Source: JAFGGG01 sp964634205
GTDB taxonomy: Bacteria > Spirochaetota > Spirochaetia > SZUA-6 > RPPD01
Assembly: GCA_964634205.1 (NCBI GenBank)
Contig: CAZWKE010000012.1
Span: forward strand, 1 to 64,000
DNA length: 64,000 nt
Reading direction: 5' to 3'
The position numbers were made by a program, and so were the translations under genes. Shown here in pieces: positions 1 to 8,771 of this stretch. Positions within the stretch are counted from its first letter, which is position 1. Each line of letters opens with the position of its first letter. The notes under the pieces were generated by a model. The model was not told where the DNA came from, searched no databases, and saw nothing but the letters and a program-made list of their open reading frames with translations.

Positions 1-32
1 CGTTGTTATCCGGGCCGATATACAAAGTGTCT

Positions 33-524
33 ATGAAGTATATCATGCTGTTTTTGTTATTGGCAGCACCCCTGATGGCCGGTTGTGCCGAGACAATTTT
101 TGTCTATGTCGAAGAGTGCTGTAACGATGTACACGGCATAGTCTTGAGTGAAATAAAGGAAGGTATATTCGACGCACTGTTCGAGGCCGGGCATATTGTG
201 TTTGACGATGTCCAGGACAAGGGAACGGGCTCTTATATTCAGACCAAGAATTTTGCGATTCCGCTTGCCGTTGCCCGTCAAGGCGGGGCCAAATATATGC
301 TGGCGGTGGGTATCCACTCTACGGTGGAAAAAATCAGCAAGACCGAAGAGAGAATATCAAGCACAGCGGAGGTGTACCTGCTTCTCATACGCACAAATAC
401 GGTGATTTACTCCGGGAAGATCGAGCTCTCGAACAAAGGGAAGGAAGACTCGGTGACAAGGGACACATTGGGATTTAAGCTGGGAACCGGCATCGCGGCC
501 CTTATTGATCCGCTTTGGCAGTAA
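33..524 (+). CDS. putative lipoprotein, function unknown
   Basis: A protein of about 163 residues. It opens with a short hydrophobic segment ending in Leu-Met-Ala-Gly-Cys, which looks like a lipobox with the lipidated Cys near residue 18. The mature part is a mixed alpha/beta sequence with no motif I recognise. I chose the ATG at 33 because it puts the charged Met-Lys directly before the hydrophobic core. The frame stays open to the window edge (a TTG at 3), so a longer upstream start cannot be excluded, and no good ribosome site is visible before 33. The gene is followed by 190 bases of intergenic sequence with a weak hairpin, so it may end a transcript. Real gene likely; role unknown. Confidence 0.6.
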   Translation: MKYIMLFLLLAAPLMAGCAETIFVYVEECCNDVHGIVLSEIKEGIFDALFEAGHIVFDDVQDKGTGSYIQTKNFAIPLAVARQGGAKYMLAVGIHSTVEKISKTEERISSTAEVYLLLIRTNTVIYSGKIELSNKGKEDSVTRDTLGFKLGTGIAALIDPLWQ

Positions 525-574
525 AAACCACCTTAGCGCCTCCGCCGCCGTTTTCGATCGATGGCTGTTTCATA

Positions 575-598
575 ACCCGTGACGGGTATTTTCCTTTT
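575..598 (+). terminator. weak hairpin with T-rich tail
   Basis: A 5-bp stem ACCCG/CGGGT around a 3-base loop is followed by ATTTTCCTTTT. It sits 50 bases after the lipoprotein stop and could end that transcript. The stem is short, so this is tentative. Confidence 0.3.
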
Positions 599-717
599 CA
601 TTAGTAGAATTTCCTGCATACGTGAAGTATATTTTAGGTATAACGAAAAAAAATGTGGTATTCTATTAAAGAAAACAAATTATTCACGCCGATTTTATGA
701 ATAAGGAGATCTCTGTT

Positions 718-2295
718 ATGAAAAAAGCAATTTTGTTAAGCGTTTTATTTTTTTGTGTAATGGGCACTGCGTTATTTTCCCAGCAGGTATGGGAAGGGAA
801 TGCCGCCGTTATCCGCCGTGGGGGCTTTGAAACTTCCGGGCTGTTTGCGGCATCCAATTCATTTCCCAAAAACACGAAAATAGAAGTAAAAAACATGGAA
901 AACGGAAAGGTAGTGACCGTTACCGTTGTCAAACGCCTTGATGACAATTCCAACGTATTCCTCCTCCTCTCCGGAGAGGCTGCGGACAAACTGGGCATGG
1001 AATTCACTGATGTTATCAGGGTGAAAACCACGTTGATCGGCGGTTATGCAAGCGATATTGCCGGGCTCCCGGGTGATCGCCCCTTTAATCCCGACCAGGA
1101 CGTTAATCCGGCCGCAGGCGCGCCTGATGAGTATTACATAGAAAAAAATGAGACAAGCAACGAGCAGACGGAGACAACCACCCCTCCCGAACAGAACCAG
1201 ACAACAGAGATTCCAAAGAACAATACCACCACGACCACAACTACCGTCACCACTCCGGAACAGAAGGATGCCATCGCCGAGCGGAACCCCAAAAAAGATC
1301 TGTATACCAATCCGCATGAGGATACAAGTATACGGGTATATGACCGGCCGGAGGCTGAGAAGGAAGATACCCGCCTCAGTGATAAAAACGTGGAATTAAA
1401 AGAGGCGGAAGTGGCTCAGGGAGAAAAGCCGACCACCAGCTCCATCGCCAAACCTACTCCTGAAAAAGAGCAGGTGAATACCGTGCTGGCGGAAGCCGAA
1501 CTGCCGTTAAAAGAAGAAAACGCGACAACCACCGATATCAACAAACCCAATCCGGAAACAGAAGAGGTAACTGCCTCATTGCCTGAAGCCACTCCTCCCG
1601 GGCATGAAAAAGCCACGGTGGAAGAAATGGCACGGACCTCTCCCCAGGGTGAAGAATACACGCAGGCTGAGTTGGACAAGCCGGGGATTGAAAAGGGTGA
1701 AAAGCCCACGGTAACCGAAAGGGCCGAGATAAATCCGGAAAAAGAAGAACTGGTATACAGTGATCTCTCTACCCCTGAAATCGAGAACGAGGGGAAACCG
1801 ACGGTTGAAGATATTGCCAATGCCGAAAAAAGTAAGGAAGAGTTTATTCTGGGCGATCTGAACACACCGGGCGTGGAAAAACAGGAACGTCCTTCACTGG
1901 AGGATGTCAATAAGGTTGAAGCACCGGAAGCAAAGGAACTGGCGCTGGTCCCGACAAATCCGCGCCCGCCGACAAAAGAAACCGCCACCACGCAGACCAC
2001 CGAAACAACCCAAACCACTGAGATCCCGCCGGGGGTGGAGGTTACCACGAGTACCGTGTTGTTCAAGAACAAATACTATTGTCAGATAGGCGCGTACAAT
2101 AAGAAAGAAATAGCCGAACGGATTGCCAAATCCTATACGTCATATCCTATGAATGTTGTGGCCACGAAGACCGGCAGTAAGAAAATATACAAGGTCTTAA
2201 TCGGACCGCTGAACAAGGATGAGAGCGGTGCCGTTCTGTACTGGTTTAAAGCCAAGGGCCACCGGGATGCGTTCCTGAAATATATCAGGGAATAG
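718..2295 (+). CDS. RlpA-like/SPOR-domain envelope protein with internal repeats
   Basis: A 525-residue exported protein. The start at 718 is fixed by AAGGAG at 702-707; an in-frame ATG at 697 lies upstream of that site. Residues 1-20 are a signal peptide. The next about 90 residues follow the pattern of the RlpA double-psi beta-barrel (SFPKNTKIEVKN, then a Ser-Gly-Glu-Ala-Ala-Asp-Lys-Leu-Gly-Met stretch), but the His and Asp expected of a lytic transglycosylase are not seen, so it is probably not catalytic. A Thr/Pro/Glu-rich linker holds six 31-residue repeats. The last about 75 residues are a SPOR domain (YYCQIGAYNKKEIAERIAKS), a fold that binds denuded peptidoglycan at division sites. Likely a periplasmic cell-wall-binding protein; the long acidic linker could span the periplasm. 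Confidence 0.8.
   Translation: MKKAILLSVLFFCVMGTALFSQQVWEGNAAVIRRGGFETSGLFAASNSFPKNTKIEVKNMENGKVVTVTVVKRLDDNSNVFLLLSGEAADKLGMEFTDVIRVKTTLIGGYASDIAGLPGDRPFNPDQDVNPAAGAPDEYYIEKNETSNEQTETTTPPEQNQTTEIPKNNTTTTTTTVTTPEQKDAIAERNPKKDLYTNPHEDTSIRVYDRPEAEKEDTRLSDKNVELKEAEVAQGEKPTTSSIAKPTPEKEQVNTVLAEAELPLKEENATTTDINKPNPETEEVTASLPEATPPGHEKATVEEMARTSPQGEEYTQAELDKPGIEKGEKPTVTERAEINPEKEELVYSDLSTPEIENEGKPTVEDIANAEKSKEEFILGDLNTPGVEKQERPSLEDVNKVEAPEAKELALVPTNPRPPTKETATTQTTETTQTTEIPPGVEVTTSTVLFKNKYYCQIGAYNKKEIAERIAKSYTSYPMNVVATKTGSKKIYKVLIGPLNKDESGAVLYWFKAKGHRDAFLKYIRE
1390..1947 (+). repeat. six tandem 31-residue protein repeats
   Basis: Inside the SPOR protein, 186 codons divide into six units of 31, 31, 30, 31, 31 and 32 residues. 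The shared pattern is a hydrophobic/acidic opening, then Glu-Lys-Pro-Thr, then a short Glu-Asp-Ile-Ala/Asn-like stretch, then Pro-Glu-x-Glu-Glu. Units 4 to 6 are the most alike (LSTPEIENEGKPTVEDIAN versus LNTPGVEKQERPSLEDVNK). The DNA copies have diverged, so this is an old repeat rather than recent slippage. Confidence 0.8.
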
Positions 2296-2335
2296 CAGGG
2301 CACGAAAAAGAGTATAATTTAATCCCGGGAACCAC

Positions 2336-4375
2336 GTGACAAAAGAGCAGGCACGCTTAAAAATCATTCAACTCTCTGAAAAAATCCGCCGGTATCAGGA
2401 AAATTATTACGTTCATTCACGTCCCAGCGTCAGCGACGCGGAGTACGATAGTCTGTTCGATACGCTGATGACCCTGGAAAAGGAGTTCCCCGACCTTATT
2501 GCACCGGATTCTCCCACACACCGCGTAGGTTCCGATCTCAGCCGTGAGTTTCCGGAGGTGGCCCATACCATCCCCGTATTAAGCCTGGATAAGGCATATG
2601 AAACAAGTGAGGTCATGGAGTGGATAAATAAATGCAACACGGCCGCCGGACAGGAATTGTGTTATGTGTGTGAAGAAAAAATAGACGGGGCCGGGATTGT
2701 GCTTTATTATAGACAGGGAATACTGGAGCGGGCCCTGACACGGGGAAACGGATTTGTGGGGAATGATATTACCGCGAACGTCAAAACCATACCCGGGGTG
2801 CCGTTAAAGCTGACGCGTCCGGAGGACTTGGTGGTGCGGGGGGAGATATTTCTGCCAAAAGCACTGTTCAAGCAAATCAATGCGGATCTGGAAATCCCCT
2901 ATGCCAATCCCCGCAATCTTGCTTCCGGGAGCCTGCGGCGGGTGAAAAGCTCCGAGGTCGCTAAAATTCCATTGGACATCTATGTGTACGAAGGTTTTTT
3001 TTCGACGTCGAGGGATTCTCATATACAAATTATCGAAGAATTAATTGAGTTGGGATTTCGGGTTAACAAGAATTTCGGGGTTTTCGGCGGAAATATGTCG
3101 ACGGATGAACGTGCGCTTCGACATCCTGACTGGAGTGTGGGAGGGATCCGGGAGTTGAGTGAGTTTCTGCGGTCGGTGACCGGGGGGCGGCATGAACGGC
3201 CGTACGAAATCGACGGTGTGGTGATTAAAATCGACCGGATTGACGTGCGGGAGCGCTTGGGATATACGGGGCACCATCCGCGTTGGGCCCTGGCCTTCAA
3301 GTTCGAGGCGCCGCAGGGGGTAACTACGGTAAATACGATAGATGTCCAGGTGGGAAGGACCGGGAGGATTACCCCGGTGGCCCGCATCAAACCGGTCAGG
3401 GTGGCCGGCTCCACCATTTCCAATGTGACGCTGCATAATCAGGAATATATCGATATTCTGGAACTGGCCCTCGGGGACACGGTCACGGTATCCAAACGGG
3501 GGGATGTCATCCCGGCCATCGAGAATGTGCTGGAAAAAAATGAACAGGGGAGTAGCACCTGGAAAATGCCCGCCGAGTGTCCTTCGTGCCGTACCGCCCT
3601 GGAAAAACGGGGAGCGCATCATTTCTGTCCCAATCCGCTTTGCCGGGACCGTCGCCTGGGGCAGATTGAGTTTTTTGCCTCGCGGGGGCAGATGGATATC
3701 GACAACCTGGGTGCGGAGACCATTGTATTTTTGTTCGAACATGACCTGGTAAAAACAATCGAGGATATCTATACCTTTGACGCCGACCGGCTGGCCCAAT
3801 ACCCGGGTTTCGGGGAGAAAAAAGTAGCGCTTATTAAAGAGGGCATCGCCAAAAGCAAGACGCAGCCCTTTCAGCGGGTCCTGCAGTCTTTGGGGGTCCC
3901 CGAGGTGGGAAGAAAGGCCGTGGAGCTGCTGATTGAAGCGGGGTTTAACGACATTGATTCCCTGGTTAAAGCGGCACAGGCCGGTGATCCCGCGCCCTTT
4001 ACCGCGATTCACGGCATCGGGGACAAGGTGGCGGAGACCATTATCCGGGAGTTCTCGGATGAAGATATGCTGCGGCGGATAGAGCGGTTGAAAGCATGCG
4101 GGCTTAATTTCAGGGAAGAGGGGGGACCGCAGAAAAGGCAGGGAATATTTTCCGGACAGACCTGGTGTGTTACCGGCAGTTTCCAGTATTTTAAACCGAG
4201 GGAAAAAGCCAAGCAGGAGATTACCCTTCGCGGGGGGACGATAACGGACAACGTCTCCTCGCATACCACCCATCTGCTGCTGGGCAGCTCACCGGGCGGT
4301 AAATATCAAAAAGCACTCTCATTAAACATCACCATAGTATCCGAGACGGAGTTTTTAGAACTGTTGACAGAATAA
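2336..4375 (+). CDS. ligA: NAD-dependent DNA ligase
   Basis: Seals single-strand nicks using NAD as AMP donor, in replication and repair. Full length at 679 residues, with all bacterial LigA parts in order: NMN-binding Ia domain (YYVHSRPSVSDAEYD near residue 25), adenylation domain with the nucleophile Lys115 in Glu-Lys-Ile-Asp-Gly, TRGNGFVGNDIT, an OB fold, a four-Cys zinc finger (CPSC ... CPNPLC), helix-hairpin-helix repeats (YPGFGEKKVALI and AIHGIGDKVAETII), and a C-terminal BRCT domain. Start is GTG at 2336; its ribosome site is weak (GGGAACC). It lies 40 bases after the SPOR gene on the same strand and may share its transcript. Confidence 0.97.
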   Translation: MTKEQARLKIIQLSEKIRRYQENYYVHSRPSVSDAEYDSLFDTLMTLEKEFPDLIAPDSPTHRVGSDLSREFPEVAHTIPVLSLDKAYETSEVMEWINKCNTAAGQELCYVCEEKIDGAGIVLYYRQGILERALTRGNGFVGNDITANVKTIPGVPLKLTRPEDLVVRGEIFLPKALFKQINADLEIPYANPRNLASGSLRRVKSSEVAKIPLDIYVYEGFFSTSRDSHIQIIEELIELGFRVNKNFGVFGGNMSTDERALRHPDWSVGGIRELSEFLRSVTGGRHERPYEIDGVVIKIDRIDVRERLGYTGHHPRWALAFKFEAPQGVTTVNTIDVQVGRTGRITPVARIKPVRVAGSTISNVTLHNQEYIDILELALGDTVTVSKRGDVIPAIENVLEKNEQGSSTWKMPAECPSCRTALEKRGAHHFCPNPLCRDRRLGQIEFFASRGQMDIDNLGAETIVFLFEHDLVKTIEDIYTFDADRLAQYPGFGEKKVALIKEGIAKSKTQPFQRVLQSLGVPEVGRKAVELLIEAGFNDIDSLVKAAQAGDPAPFTAIHGIGDKVAETIIREFSDEDMLRRIERLKACGLNFREEGGPQKRQGIFSGQTWCVTGSFQYFKPREKAKQEITLRGGTITDNVSSHTTHLLLGSSPGGKYQKALSLNITIVSETEFLELLTE

Positions 4376-4432
4376 AAGGGGTTGATGTATTTCAAACCAC
4401 TCTTTATAATGCCTACCTTAGGAGAGAAAAAC

Positions 4433-4768
4433 ATGGCAGATATTGAAAAACTGAATGATCGTGAAAAGATATTTTTAGCCGGATGCATCGAAAGTATGAT
4501 GCTTGCGGACGGTTCTTCCAGTGAGTCCGAGATCAGCGGGTTGAATAAGATTGTACGTGAGGATTTCCCCGAATTCGACAAGAAGCTGGCGGAGTTCGAT
4601 GAAAAGGTGAAAGATGATGAGGCCTTTTGGGAAATGGCGAAAGGAATTACCACAACCGGCAGCCAGGATATTATTCTGGAGGTTGTGGAAGGGTTGGCGC
4701 TGCGGGACGGTCTGGTAAAAAGTAATGAAAATGAGCTGCTTGACAGGTTGAAGGACCTGTGGGCCTGA
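4433..4768 (+). CDS. TerB-like helical protein
   Basis: A small acidic all-helical protein of 111 residues. AGGAGAG at 4420-4426 fixes the ATG at 4433; the upstream in-frame ATG at 4385 has no ribosome site. The pattern LAGCIESMMLADGSSSESEI resembles the first helices of TerB/tellurite-resistance-like domains, where acidic residues (here Asp and Glu around residues 24-30) bind metal. The rest is two to three more helices. It is followed after only 7 bases by the HD phosphohydrolase gene, so the two are probably cotranscribed. Assignment to the TerB-like superfamily is by pattern only; the cellular role is unknown. Confidence 0.65.
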   Translation: MADIEKLNDREKIFLAGCIESMMLADGSSSESEISGLNKIVREDFPEFDKKLAEFDEKVKDDEAFWEMAKGITTTGSQDIILEVVEGLALRDGLVKSNENELLDRLKDLWA

Positions 4769-4775
4769 AACAATT

Positions 4776-6050
4776 TTGCAAGGGATTATAGAGCATTTAG
4801 AAAGGGACTATACCAATCCGATTCGTGATCCGATATGGAAACATATCTACCTTTCGGATGCTTTATTAAAACTCACCGCACTGCCGGTCTTCCAGGAGTT
4901 AAACGGGATCAAACAGTTGGGACCGGCCTATCTGGTTTACCCCGGGGCCACCCATACCCGGCTCAGCCACAGCCTGGGGACCTTTCACCTGGCAAAACGC
5001 ATAGTTCACAGCATCATTAAAAAGACAAACGGGGTAAACGGGATTACCCTGCCGGAGGTCAAGGCCTTTCTTTGCGCGGCACTGCTGCATGACCTGGGGC
5101 ATTATCCCCTGGCGCACGCCCTGAAAAATCTTGAGGTGGAACGGCATGAGGCCCTGACCGCGGGGATGATTCTTGAGCAGCCGCTGGCAGCGGTAATTGC
5201 CAAGGAACTTGGCGTTGACCCCTCCCTGGTGGCGGCAATTGTGGACACCGGGCTTTCCTATACGGGGAGCGCGCATCTTACCCTTTTCCGACGGCTGCTG
5301 TCCGGCGTACTGGACCCCGATAAGCTGGATTATTTAAACCGTGACGCGTATTACTGCGGTGTGCCCTACGGCATCCAGGATGTGGATTTTTTCTTAAGCG
5401 AGATCATCCCTTATAAAGCCGATGAAATCGCGTTGACCATGAAGGGCGTCACCGCGGCGGAATCAATTCTGTTCTCAAAGTACCTGATGTATAAAACCGT
5501 GTACTGGCACAAGGCGGTGAGGATTGCCACGGCCATGATCAAAAAGGCGCTTGTGCTGGGCCTGCAGGAAGGGGTACTCCAAAAAACCGATCTGTACGGT
5601 CTGACCGACCAGGGGTTCTTTACTATGATTGCCGCTTCCGGTTTCGGTCCGTTTTCACTGATAATGGATGCGCAAAAGCGCAACCTGTATAAACGGGTGT
5701 GGAAACTGCCGTTTAATCCGGGCGATCCTTTTCACCGCAAACTCGAAGACCTGGGATTCCGGCGCCGTTATGAAGCGGAGCTGGCGCGGCATGCCGGCAA
5801 ACTCATCGGGCGAGCGGTGAGGGAAGAAGAGATAATTATTGATATTCCCGAATCGATTTCCTTTGAGATCGACCTGACCCTTTTTGATGAGGAGTCCGGA
5901 GAGTATGTTCCGTTTACCGGCTCCGGCAGTGTGTTTTCACAAAAGGTGGTAAGCGGGTTTACCGGATCCCTGCGCTATATTGCGCTTCTCTGCGGCAGGG
6001 ACAACAAACTGATAGAGCTTTTAAAAAAGCAGGGGCTGCGGGAAAATTAA
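4776..6050 (+). CDS. HD-domain phosphohydrolase (dNTPase/SAMHD1-like)
   Basis: A 424-residue member of the HD phosphohydrolase superfamily, closest in pattern to dGTPase/SAMHD1-like enzymes that remove triphosphate from dNTPs. The metal ligands are all present: His65 in TRLSH, His105-Asp106 in AALLHDLGHYPLAH, and a late Asp in LDPDKLDYLNRDAYY near 185. The downstream half is helical with a variable C-terminal region. Start is TTG at 4776, 7 bases after the TerB-like stop; the conserved opening (ERDYTNPIRDPIWKHIYLS) starts right after it, which argues against a later start. Its stop directly abuts the next ATG (TAAATG at 6048-6053). The substrate cannot be read from the sequence. Confidence 0.85.
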   Translation: MQGIIEHLERDYTNPIRDPIWKHIYLSDALLKLTALPVFQELNGIKQLGPAYLVYPGATHTRLSHSLGTFHLAKRIVHSIIKKTNGVNGITLPEVKAFLCAALLHDLGHYPLAHALKNLEVERHEALTAGMILEQPLAAVIAKELGVDPSLVAAIVDTGLSYTGSAHLTLFRRLLSGVLDPDKLDYLNRDAYYCGVPYGIQDVDFFLSEIIPYKADEIALTMKGVTAAESILFSKYLMYKTVYWHKAVRIATAMIKKALVLGLQEGVLQKTDLYGLTDQGFFTMIAASGFGPFSLIMDAQKRNLYKRVWKLPFNPGDPFHRKLEDLGFRRRYEAELARHAGKLIGRAVREEEIIIDIPESISFEIDLTLFDEESGEYVPFTGSGSVFSQKVVSGFTGSLRYIALLCGRDNKLIELLKKQGLREN

Positions 6051-6821
6051 ATGAAACCGACCGTCCTGCCTCCCAAACAGGAAAAGAAACTCCTCAATTT
6101 CAGTAAAAAGGTCGGACGGGGAATAAACCGCTTTCGCATGATCGAGGACGGAGATTCGATTTTGTTGGGCATATCCGGGGGGAAGGACTCTCTTTGTCTC
6201 AGTCTGGCCCTGGCCCTGCGCCGATTTCGTGTTCCCATTTCCTATTCTCTGCAAGCGGCGTTCATTGAATGGCGGGAGTTTTCCCTGGAACAGCAACAAA
6301 AAGAGGCTTTGCAGCATTTTTTTGCAGAACTGGAAATACCCTTAAAAATAGTCTCGGCGCACATGTTTCCGCCGTCCTTTAAAAATAAGTTCAACTGCTA
6401 CCTGTGTTCGCGCAACAAGAAACGCATATTGTTTGAGGAAGCAAAAAAGCTGGGAATCAGCAAAATCGCTTTGGGCCATCACCTGGATGATTTTATCGAA
6501 ACAACCATGATGAATATGTTCTTCCAGGGGGAGTTTTCCACCATGATGCCGGTACAATCCTTTTTTAACGGGAGGATAAAGCTTATCAGACCTTTGTGTG
6601 AGGTAACCGAAAAGGAGATAGAACGGATTGTACGCATCTGTGACCTGCCGCTTGTTTCCATAGACTGCCCCAATAAGGAAACGAATTTAAGAACCCTGAT
6701 GAAGGACATGATAAAAAGACTCTCCCGCGTAAACAAACGGGTGCGGGAGAATATTTACAACCTTCCCTGGCGAATAAACGAAAAATATCTTCCGAGCGGC
6801 TTGAATCATGATTCCAAATAA
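6051..6821 (+). CDS. TtcA-like PP-loop tRNA thiolation enzyme
   Basis: A 256-residue PP-loop ATP pyrophosphatase of the TtcA/TtuA group, which adenylates a tRNA base before sulfur insertion (2-thiocytidine at position 32 in TtcA). The PP-loop Ser-Gly-Gly-Lys-Asp-Ser is at 42-47. Cys116 and Cys119 form the CxxC pair (NCYLCSRNKKR), and Cys206 (SIDCPNKE) is placed where the third iron-sulfur ligand of TtcA lies. GHHLDDFIETTMMNMFF matches the family helix after the second motif. It starts immediately after the HD gene stop, so translation is probably coupled. TtcA itself is the best guess; another thiolated position is possible. Confidence 0.85.
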   Translation: MKPTVLPPKQEKKLLNFSKKVGRGINRFRMIEDGDSILLGISGGKDSLCLSLALALRRFRVPISYSLQAAFIEWREFSLEQQQKEALQHFFAELEIPLKIVSAHMFPPSFKNKFNCYLCSRNKKRILFEEAKKLGISKIALGHHLDDFIETTMMNMFFQGEFSTMMPVQSFFNGRIKLIRPLCEVTEKEIERIVRICDLPLVSIDCPNKETNLRTLMKDMIKRLSRVNKRVRENIYNLPWRINEKYLPSGLNHDSK

Positions 6822-6841
6822 CGTAGTATGGGCTTAAAAAA

Positions 6842-7576
6842 ATGAGATACGCCATTATCAGCGATATACATGCCAACAGCGAGGCCTTGGTAACCGCACA
6901 ACGAGCCTTGAACAGAATGAATATCGATAAAATAGTCTGCCTGGGTGATGTAGTCGGCTATAACGCGGACCCGGATTTCTGTGTAAAACGGGTGGGGAAC
7001 CTGGCTGACGTCGTTGTCAGGGGAAACCATGATAAGGCGGTTGCGGGGCTGCTTAATTATAATAATTTTAATTACAATGCTAGCCAGGCCGTGCGCTGGA
7101 CCCAGGGGAATTTAACCGCCGCCACCCTCCGGCACCTTAAAGAGTTCAAACCCGGGCCGGTGATTATTGATAAGGTTATACTGGCCTGTCACGGCGCGCC
7201 TGAAAATGAAGACAAGTATATTACAAATAGCCAAAACGCGCTAAATAGTATATATTATGTAAAAAGAAACTATCCCGGAATACGCATCTGCTTTTTCGGG
7301 CATACACATATTCCTGCCGTCTGGGGTGAGCAGGGAGAGTTCTTTGCGTTGAAAAAAACACGGACCTTGCAGAGAAACAAAGTGTATCTTATTAATCCCG
7401 GTTCCATCGGGCAGCCGCGCGATAATGATCCCAGGACAAGTTTCGGCGTTTTTGATACCGGGACCTGGACCTATGAATACTACCGCATGGAGTATCCATT
7501 GACGGAGACCCAACAGAAAATCATCAGACAGGGATTGTCCCCGGCATTGGCACGGAGATTATCCCTGGGTGTGTGA
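6842..7576 (+). CDS. metallophosphoesterase (YfcE/Ap4A-hydrolase-like)
   Basis: A 244-residue calcineurin-like phosphoesterase with a complete dinuclear metal site: Asp8-x-His10, Gly-Asp36 (VCLGDVVGYN), Gly-Asn62-His63-Asp (RGNHDKA), an isolated His (LACHGAPEN), and Gly-His-x-His (FFGHTHIPAVW). NPGSIGQPRDNDPR is typical of the subfamily related to diadenosine tetraphosphatase and phosphodiesterase YfcE. Cytoplasmic, no signal peptide. It is 20 bases after the TtcA-like gene and its stop overlaps a possible GTG of the next gene, consistent with one operon up to 8759. Substrate not predictable. Confidence 0.88.
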   Translation: MRYAIISDIHANSEALVTAQRALNRMNIDKIVCLGDVVGYNADPDFCVKRVGNLADVVVRGNHDKAVAGLLNYNNFNYNASQAVRWTQGNLTAATLRHLKEFKPGPVIIDKVILACHGAPENEDKYITNSQNALNSIYYVKRNYPGIRICFFGHTHIPAVWGEQGEFFALKKTRTLQRNKVYLINPGSIGQPRDNDPRTSFGVFDTGTWTYEYYRMEYPLTETQQKIIRQGLSPALARRLSLGV

Positions 7577-7599
7577 GTATGAAGACAGAAAGGAAGACA

Positions 7600-8046
7600 A
7601 TGAAGAAATCCAAAATCATGCAGGAACGTATTAAAAGGGTCAATGTGCTTTTTAAAGAACTTGGATGCAGAATCCTGGACAGTGAGCATGACAGCGAGAC
7701 CTTTACCGCGGGGTTTGAAAGTGACGAAGGGCTTTCGGGCGGTATTTTCATCGACAGTAAGAGTAAGTTCTTGGAGGTTTCCTTTACCTTTTTCTTTTCT
7801 CATGCCATAGTGGATTTTATCCAGCAGCGCCTGGAGGATATGTTTAAAATCTGCTATGAATACGGGTGTTATTCGAACCTGGATAAAACCAAATCCGAGA
7901 TATGTTTTTCGGTGTTTACCAAATTATATTTTTCGGGACTCAACTATTATTCTCTGAAGCAAAGCCTGGCCGATTTTTCTTCATGTGTACAGGCGTTAAC
8001 CGAGATACTTGAGATCAAAAAAGATTTGGAAAACGAAGAGCCATAA
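7600..8046 (+). CDS. small cytoplasmic protein, possibly YbjN-like
   Basis: A 148-residue alpha/beta protein without signal peptide. I prefer the ATG at 7600, which has AAGGAAG 6 bases upstream; a GTG at 7573 overlapping the previous stop and an ATG at 7579 are alternatives. The order helix, beta pairs (FTAGFESDEGLSGGIFID, FLEVSFTFFF), helix, beta, long helix recalls the YbjN/type-III-chaperone-like fold, but no diagnostic motif is present, so this is a weak structural guess. It sits between a metallophosphoesterase and a ComFB-domain protein with short gaps, so a shared signalling role is possible. Confidence 0.55.
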   Translation: MKKSKIMQERIKRVNVLFKELGCRILDSEHDSETFTAGFESDEGLSGGIFIDSKSKFLEVSFTFFFSHAIVDFIQQRLEDMFKICYEYGCYSNLDKTKSEICFSVFTKLYFSGLNYYSLKQSLADFSSCVQALTEILEIKKDLENEEP

Positions 8047-8057
8047 AGGAGCAGGGT

Positions 8058-8759
8058 ATGAAAATACATAATCTGATGGAAGAGATCGTCCTTGATAAAA
8101 TCGATGAAATTCTTAAAGAGTATAAAGAGAGAAAGCTGGGCAAGGATTTAAAGACCGCGGAAAAATATCGATTTGACGTTGCCTGCTATGTGCTGAACCG
8201 GATAGAACCGGTCTATGTTGTTTCAGGCCGGGGCCTGGCATATCTGGATGCTGATTATATCGACCAGCTGCAGAAGAATGCAGACCTGGTAACCTATATT
8301 CATCAGGGGATCGAACGGGTTATGAATGTGAAACGGCCCTATTATGATAAGAAGAAAAAAAAGGATGAGTTGGACCGGAAAGGGAATTTTTTCAACTTTC
8401 CGATTATCAAAGGCAGGATTTTTAACAGCCGAAATTTCGGCCCGTTGGCCGGTATCCGTATTGAACTCAATCACAAGGGAAAACGCATGAAAATGATCGA
8501 AGATACCTGGCAGAATCCCTATATTATCTCCGACAAAACGGCCGGGAAGTTCCTCTTTCTGCCGTACCCGTTGGAAGCCGGGAAAAAAGGCGAAAAACGA
8601 AATTTCGAGCTTGAGCTTGTGGCCTGCTATAAAGGATTTGAGGAACTGCGGCATTATTTCAGTATCGAACTGCAGGCGGATGACACAGTCATCGATTATT
8701 TTCGGGTAAACAGGGTGTATGAAATCAAGGATCTCTATCTTGTACCGAACAATAAATAA
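8058..8759 (+). CDS. ComFB-domain protein with C-terminal beta-sandwich
   Basis: A 233-residue protein. The first about 85 residues match the late-competence ComFB pattern: an Asn-Leu-Met-Glu-Glu-Ile-Val opening, a helix, then DVACYVLNRIEPVYVVSGRG. The cysteines seen in some ComFB proteins are absent. The remaining 130 residues after a Lys-rich linker (about 104-112) are strand-rich (GPLAGIRIELNHKGKRMKM and following) and look like an Ig- or carboxypeptidase-regulatory-like sandwich. ComFB domains have been linked to cyclic dinucleotide binding in cyanobacteria; whether this one binds a nucleotide is unknown. A clear ribosome site (AAGGAG, 8047-8052) precedes the ATG. Last gene of the plus-strand run; 12 bases separate its stop from the convergent DUF503 gene. 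Confidence 0.72.
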   Translation: MKIHNLMEEIVLDKIDEILKEYKERKLGKDLKTAEKYRFDVACYVLNRIEPVYVVSGRGLAYLDADYIDQLQKNADLVTYIHQGIERVMNVKRPYYDKKKKKDELDRKGNFFNFPIIKGRIFNSRNFGPLAGIRIELNHKGKRMKMIEDTWQNPYIISDKTAGKFLFLPYPLEAGKKGEKRNFELELVACYKGFEELRHYFSIELQADDTVIDYFRVNRVYEIKDLYLVPNNK

Positions 8760-8771
8760 CCCTCTGACAGC

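Noticed and set aside
1390..1947. Periodic sequence considered as a CRISPR-like or tandem DNA repeat
   Set aside because: Repeats are seen only at protein level, have no identical DNA units and no spacers, and lie inside a coding frame.
1416..2072. Ser/Val-rich 218-codon minus-strand open frame
   Set aside because: It is the mirror of the acidic repeat region of the SPOR protein; low complexity follows from the repeats.
3041..4273. A 410-codon open frame on the minus strand opposite ligA
   Set aside because: Lies entirely within the strongly supported ligA; composition is that of a shadow frame and it has no recognisable domain or ribosome site.
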